A DNA stretch of 64,000 nucleotides from Schaalia sp. 19OD2882 (GTDB lineage Bacteria; Actinomycetota; Actinomycetes; Actinomycetales; Actinomycetaceae): the NCBI RefSeq assembly GCF_018986735.1, contig NZ_CP065521.1, forward strand, positions 1,178,001 to 1,242,000. The letters are read 5' to 3'. The position numbers were made by a program, and so were the translations under genes. The notes below the pieces were generated by a model. The model was not told the DNA's origin, searched no databases, and was given only the letters and a program-made list of their open reading frames with translations. This document shows positions 63,758 to 64,000 of the stretch, piece by piece. Each line of letters opens with the position of its first letter. Position 1 is the stretch's first letter.

Positions 63758-64000
63758 AGGCGCAGGAGGCGGCCTCGCGCACCTGCGCCCGCTGGGTCGG
63801 TGTCGACGTCGGAGGCACGAGCATCAAGTGGCGGGCTGCCAGCGCTGACGGCGCGACGGTGGACGAGGGGCGTGTCGCCTCACATCCGGCCAGTGTCGGC
63901 GAGCAGCTGCGGTGCCTGGGCGACTTCATCCGGTCCCGCCACGGTGAGGTCCGGGGAATCGGAGTGGTGTGCCCGGGGGTGATCGACGAGGTCCAGGGCC
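63754..64000 (+). CDS. ROK family sugar kinase (N-terminus; runs off the window)
   Basis: The frame starts with GTG 63754, overlapping the M81 stop by four bases, and continues open to the window end (82 codons). It encodes ARWVGVDVGGTSIKWR, the ATP-binding phosphate-1 motif of ROK kinases, and GIGVVCPGVIDEVQG, the beginning of the second conserved block. ROK kinases phosphorylate hexoses or N-acetylhexosamines, not fucose in the pathways I know, so the locus may process a sugar other than, or linked to, fucose. Confidence 0.85.
   Translation, partial: MKAQEAASRTCARWVGVDVGGTSIKWRAASADGATVDEGRVASHPASVGEQLRCLGDFIRSRHGEVRGIGVVCPGVIDEVQG

Noticed and set aside
1..64000. CRISPR array, prophage or insertion sequence
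   Set aside because: No regularly spaced repeats, integrase, transposase or phage structural gene is present; the only paired repeats are at 22748 and 23425.

Overview
The window is GC-rich, densely packed chromosomal DNA from a high-GC Gram-positive bacterium (Actinomycetota). Gene content and order point to the Actinomycetaceae, near Actinomyces/Schaalia; that family-level call is inference. The support is secF-apt-rel, rpsD-alaS-ruvX-mltG-aroE, a hisI-trpE junction, trp genes without trpF, an ANTAR response regulator of the PdtaR type, and many TAGGAT-like -10 boxes placed directly before start codons. I see no phage, insertion sequence, CRISPR array or rRNA.

Regions. 1-11046: secF, apt, bifunctional (p)ppGpp enzyme, a DUF349 protein, a metallo-beta-lactamase-fold hydrolase, hisS and two overlapping dynamin-like GTPase genes, all rightward. 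11112-18127: S41 protease (leftward), DEAD-box RNA helicase with a leader of tiny ORFs, MFS exporter (leftward), aspS. 18148-24114: the least conserved stretch, with a PadR regulator and a frameshifted polytopic membrane protein, a family 31 glycosidase, a decayed ORF bounded by inverted repeats, and a YrdC/YciO-family gene. 24193-26984: L,D-transpeptidase and rarA. 26982-41173: rpsD behind a structured leader, then a long run of closely spaced or overlapping genes: alaS, ruvX, mltG, aroE, a prepilin-peptidase-like gene, hisI, trpE, trpC, trpB, trpA, lgt. 41245-50256: pyk, a 78-residue unknown protein, an SPFH protein, one tRNA gene, the ANTAR regulator, a thioesterase, polA, rpsA. 50301-56165: a leftward dipeptide/oligopeptide ABC importer with a fused double ATPase. 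56413-64000: a carbohydrate locus, in which a ROK repressor is divergent from alpha-L-fucosidase, a sugar ABC importer (binding protein and two permeases), an M81 metallopeptidase-family protein and the start of a ROK kinase that runs off the window.

How the genes work together. Most of the window is housekeeping: protein export, aminoacylation, stringent response, replication and repair, wall synthesis, tryptophan and histidine synthesis, glycolysis and translation. The right end is nutrient capture, first peptides and then fucosylated glycans. The fucosidase has no obvious signal peptide and no importer ATPase is present locally, so the expected scheme is uptake of an oligosaccharide, powered by a shared MsiK-type ATPase encoded elsewhere, followed by cytoplasmic trimming and phosphorylation.

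Most notable observations: a tRNA with a CAA (Leu) anticodon but a short class I variable loop; a decayed ORF between two 38-bp imperfect inverted repeats built from a GAGATTCGTC unit; three chained mini-ORFs before the helicase; two GTPase paralogues, the first with a degenerate guanine-specificity motif; and several genes that appear to be transcribed as leaderless mRNAs.
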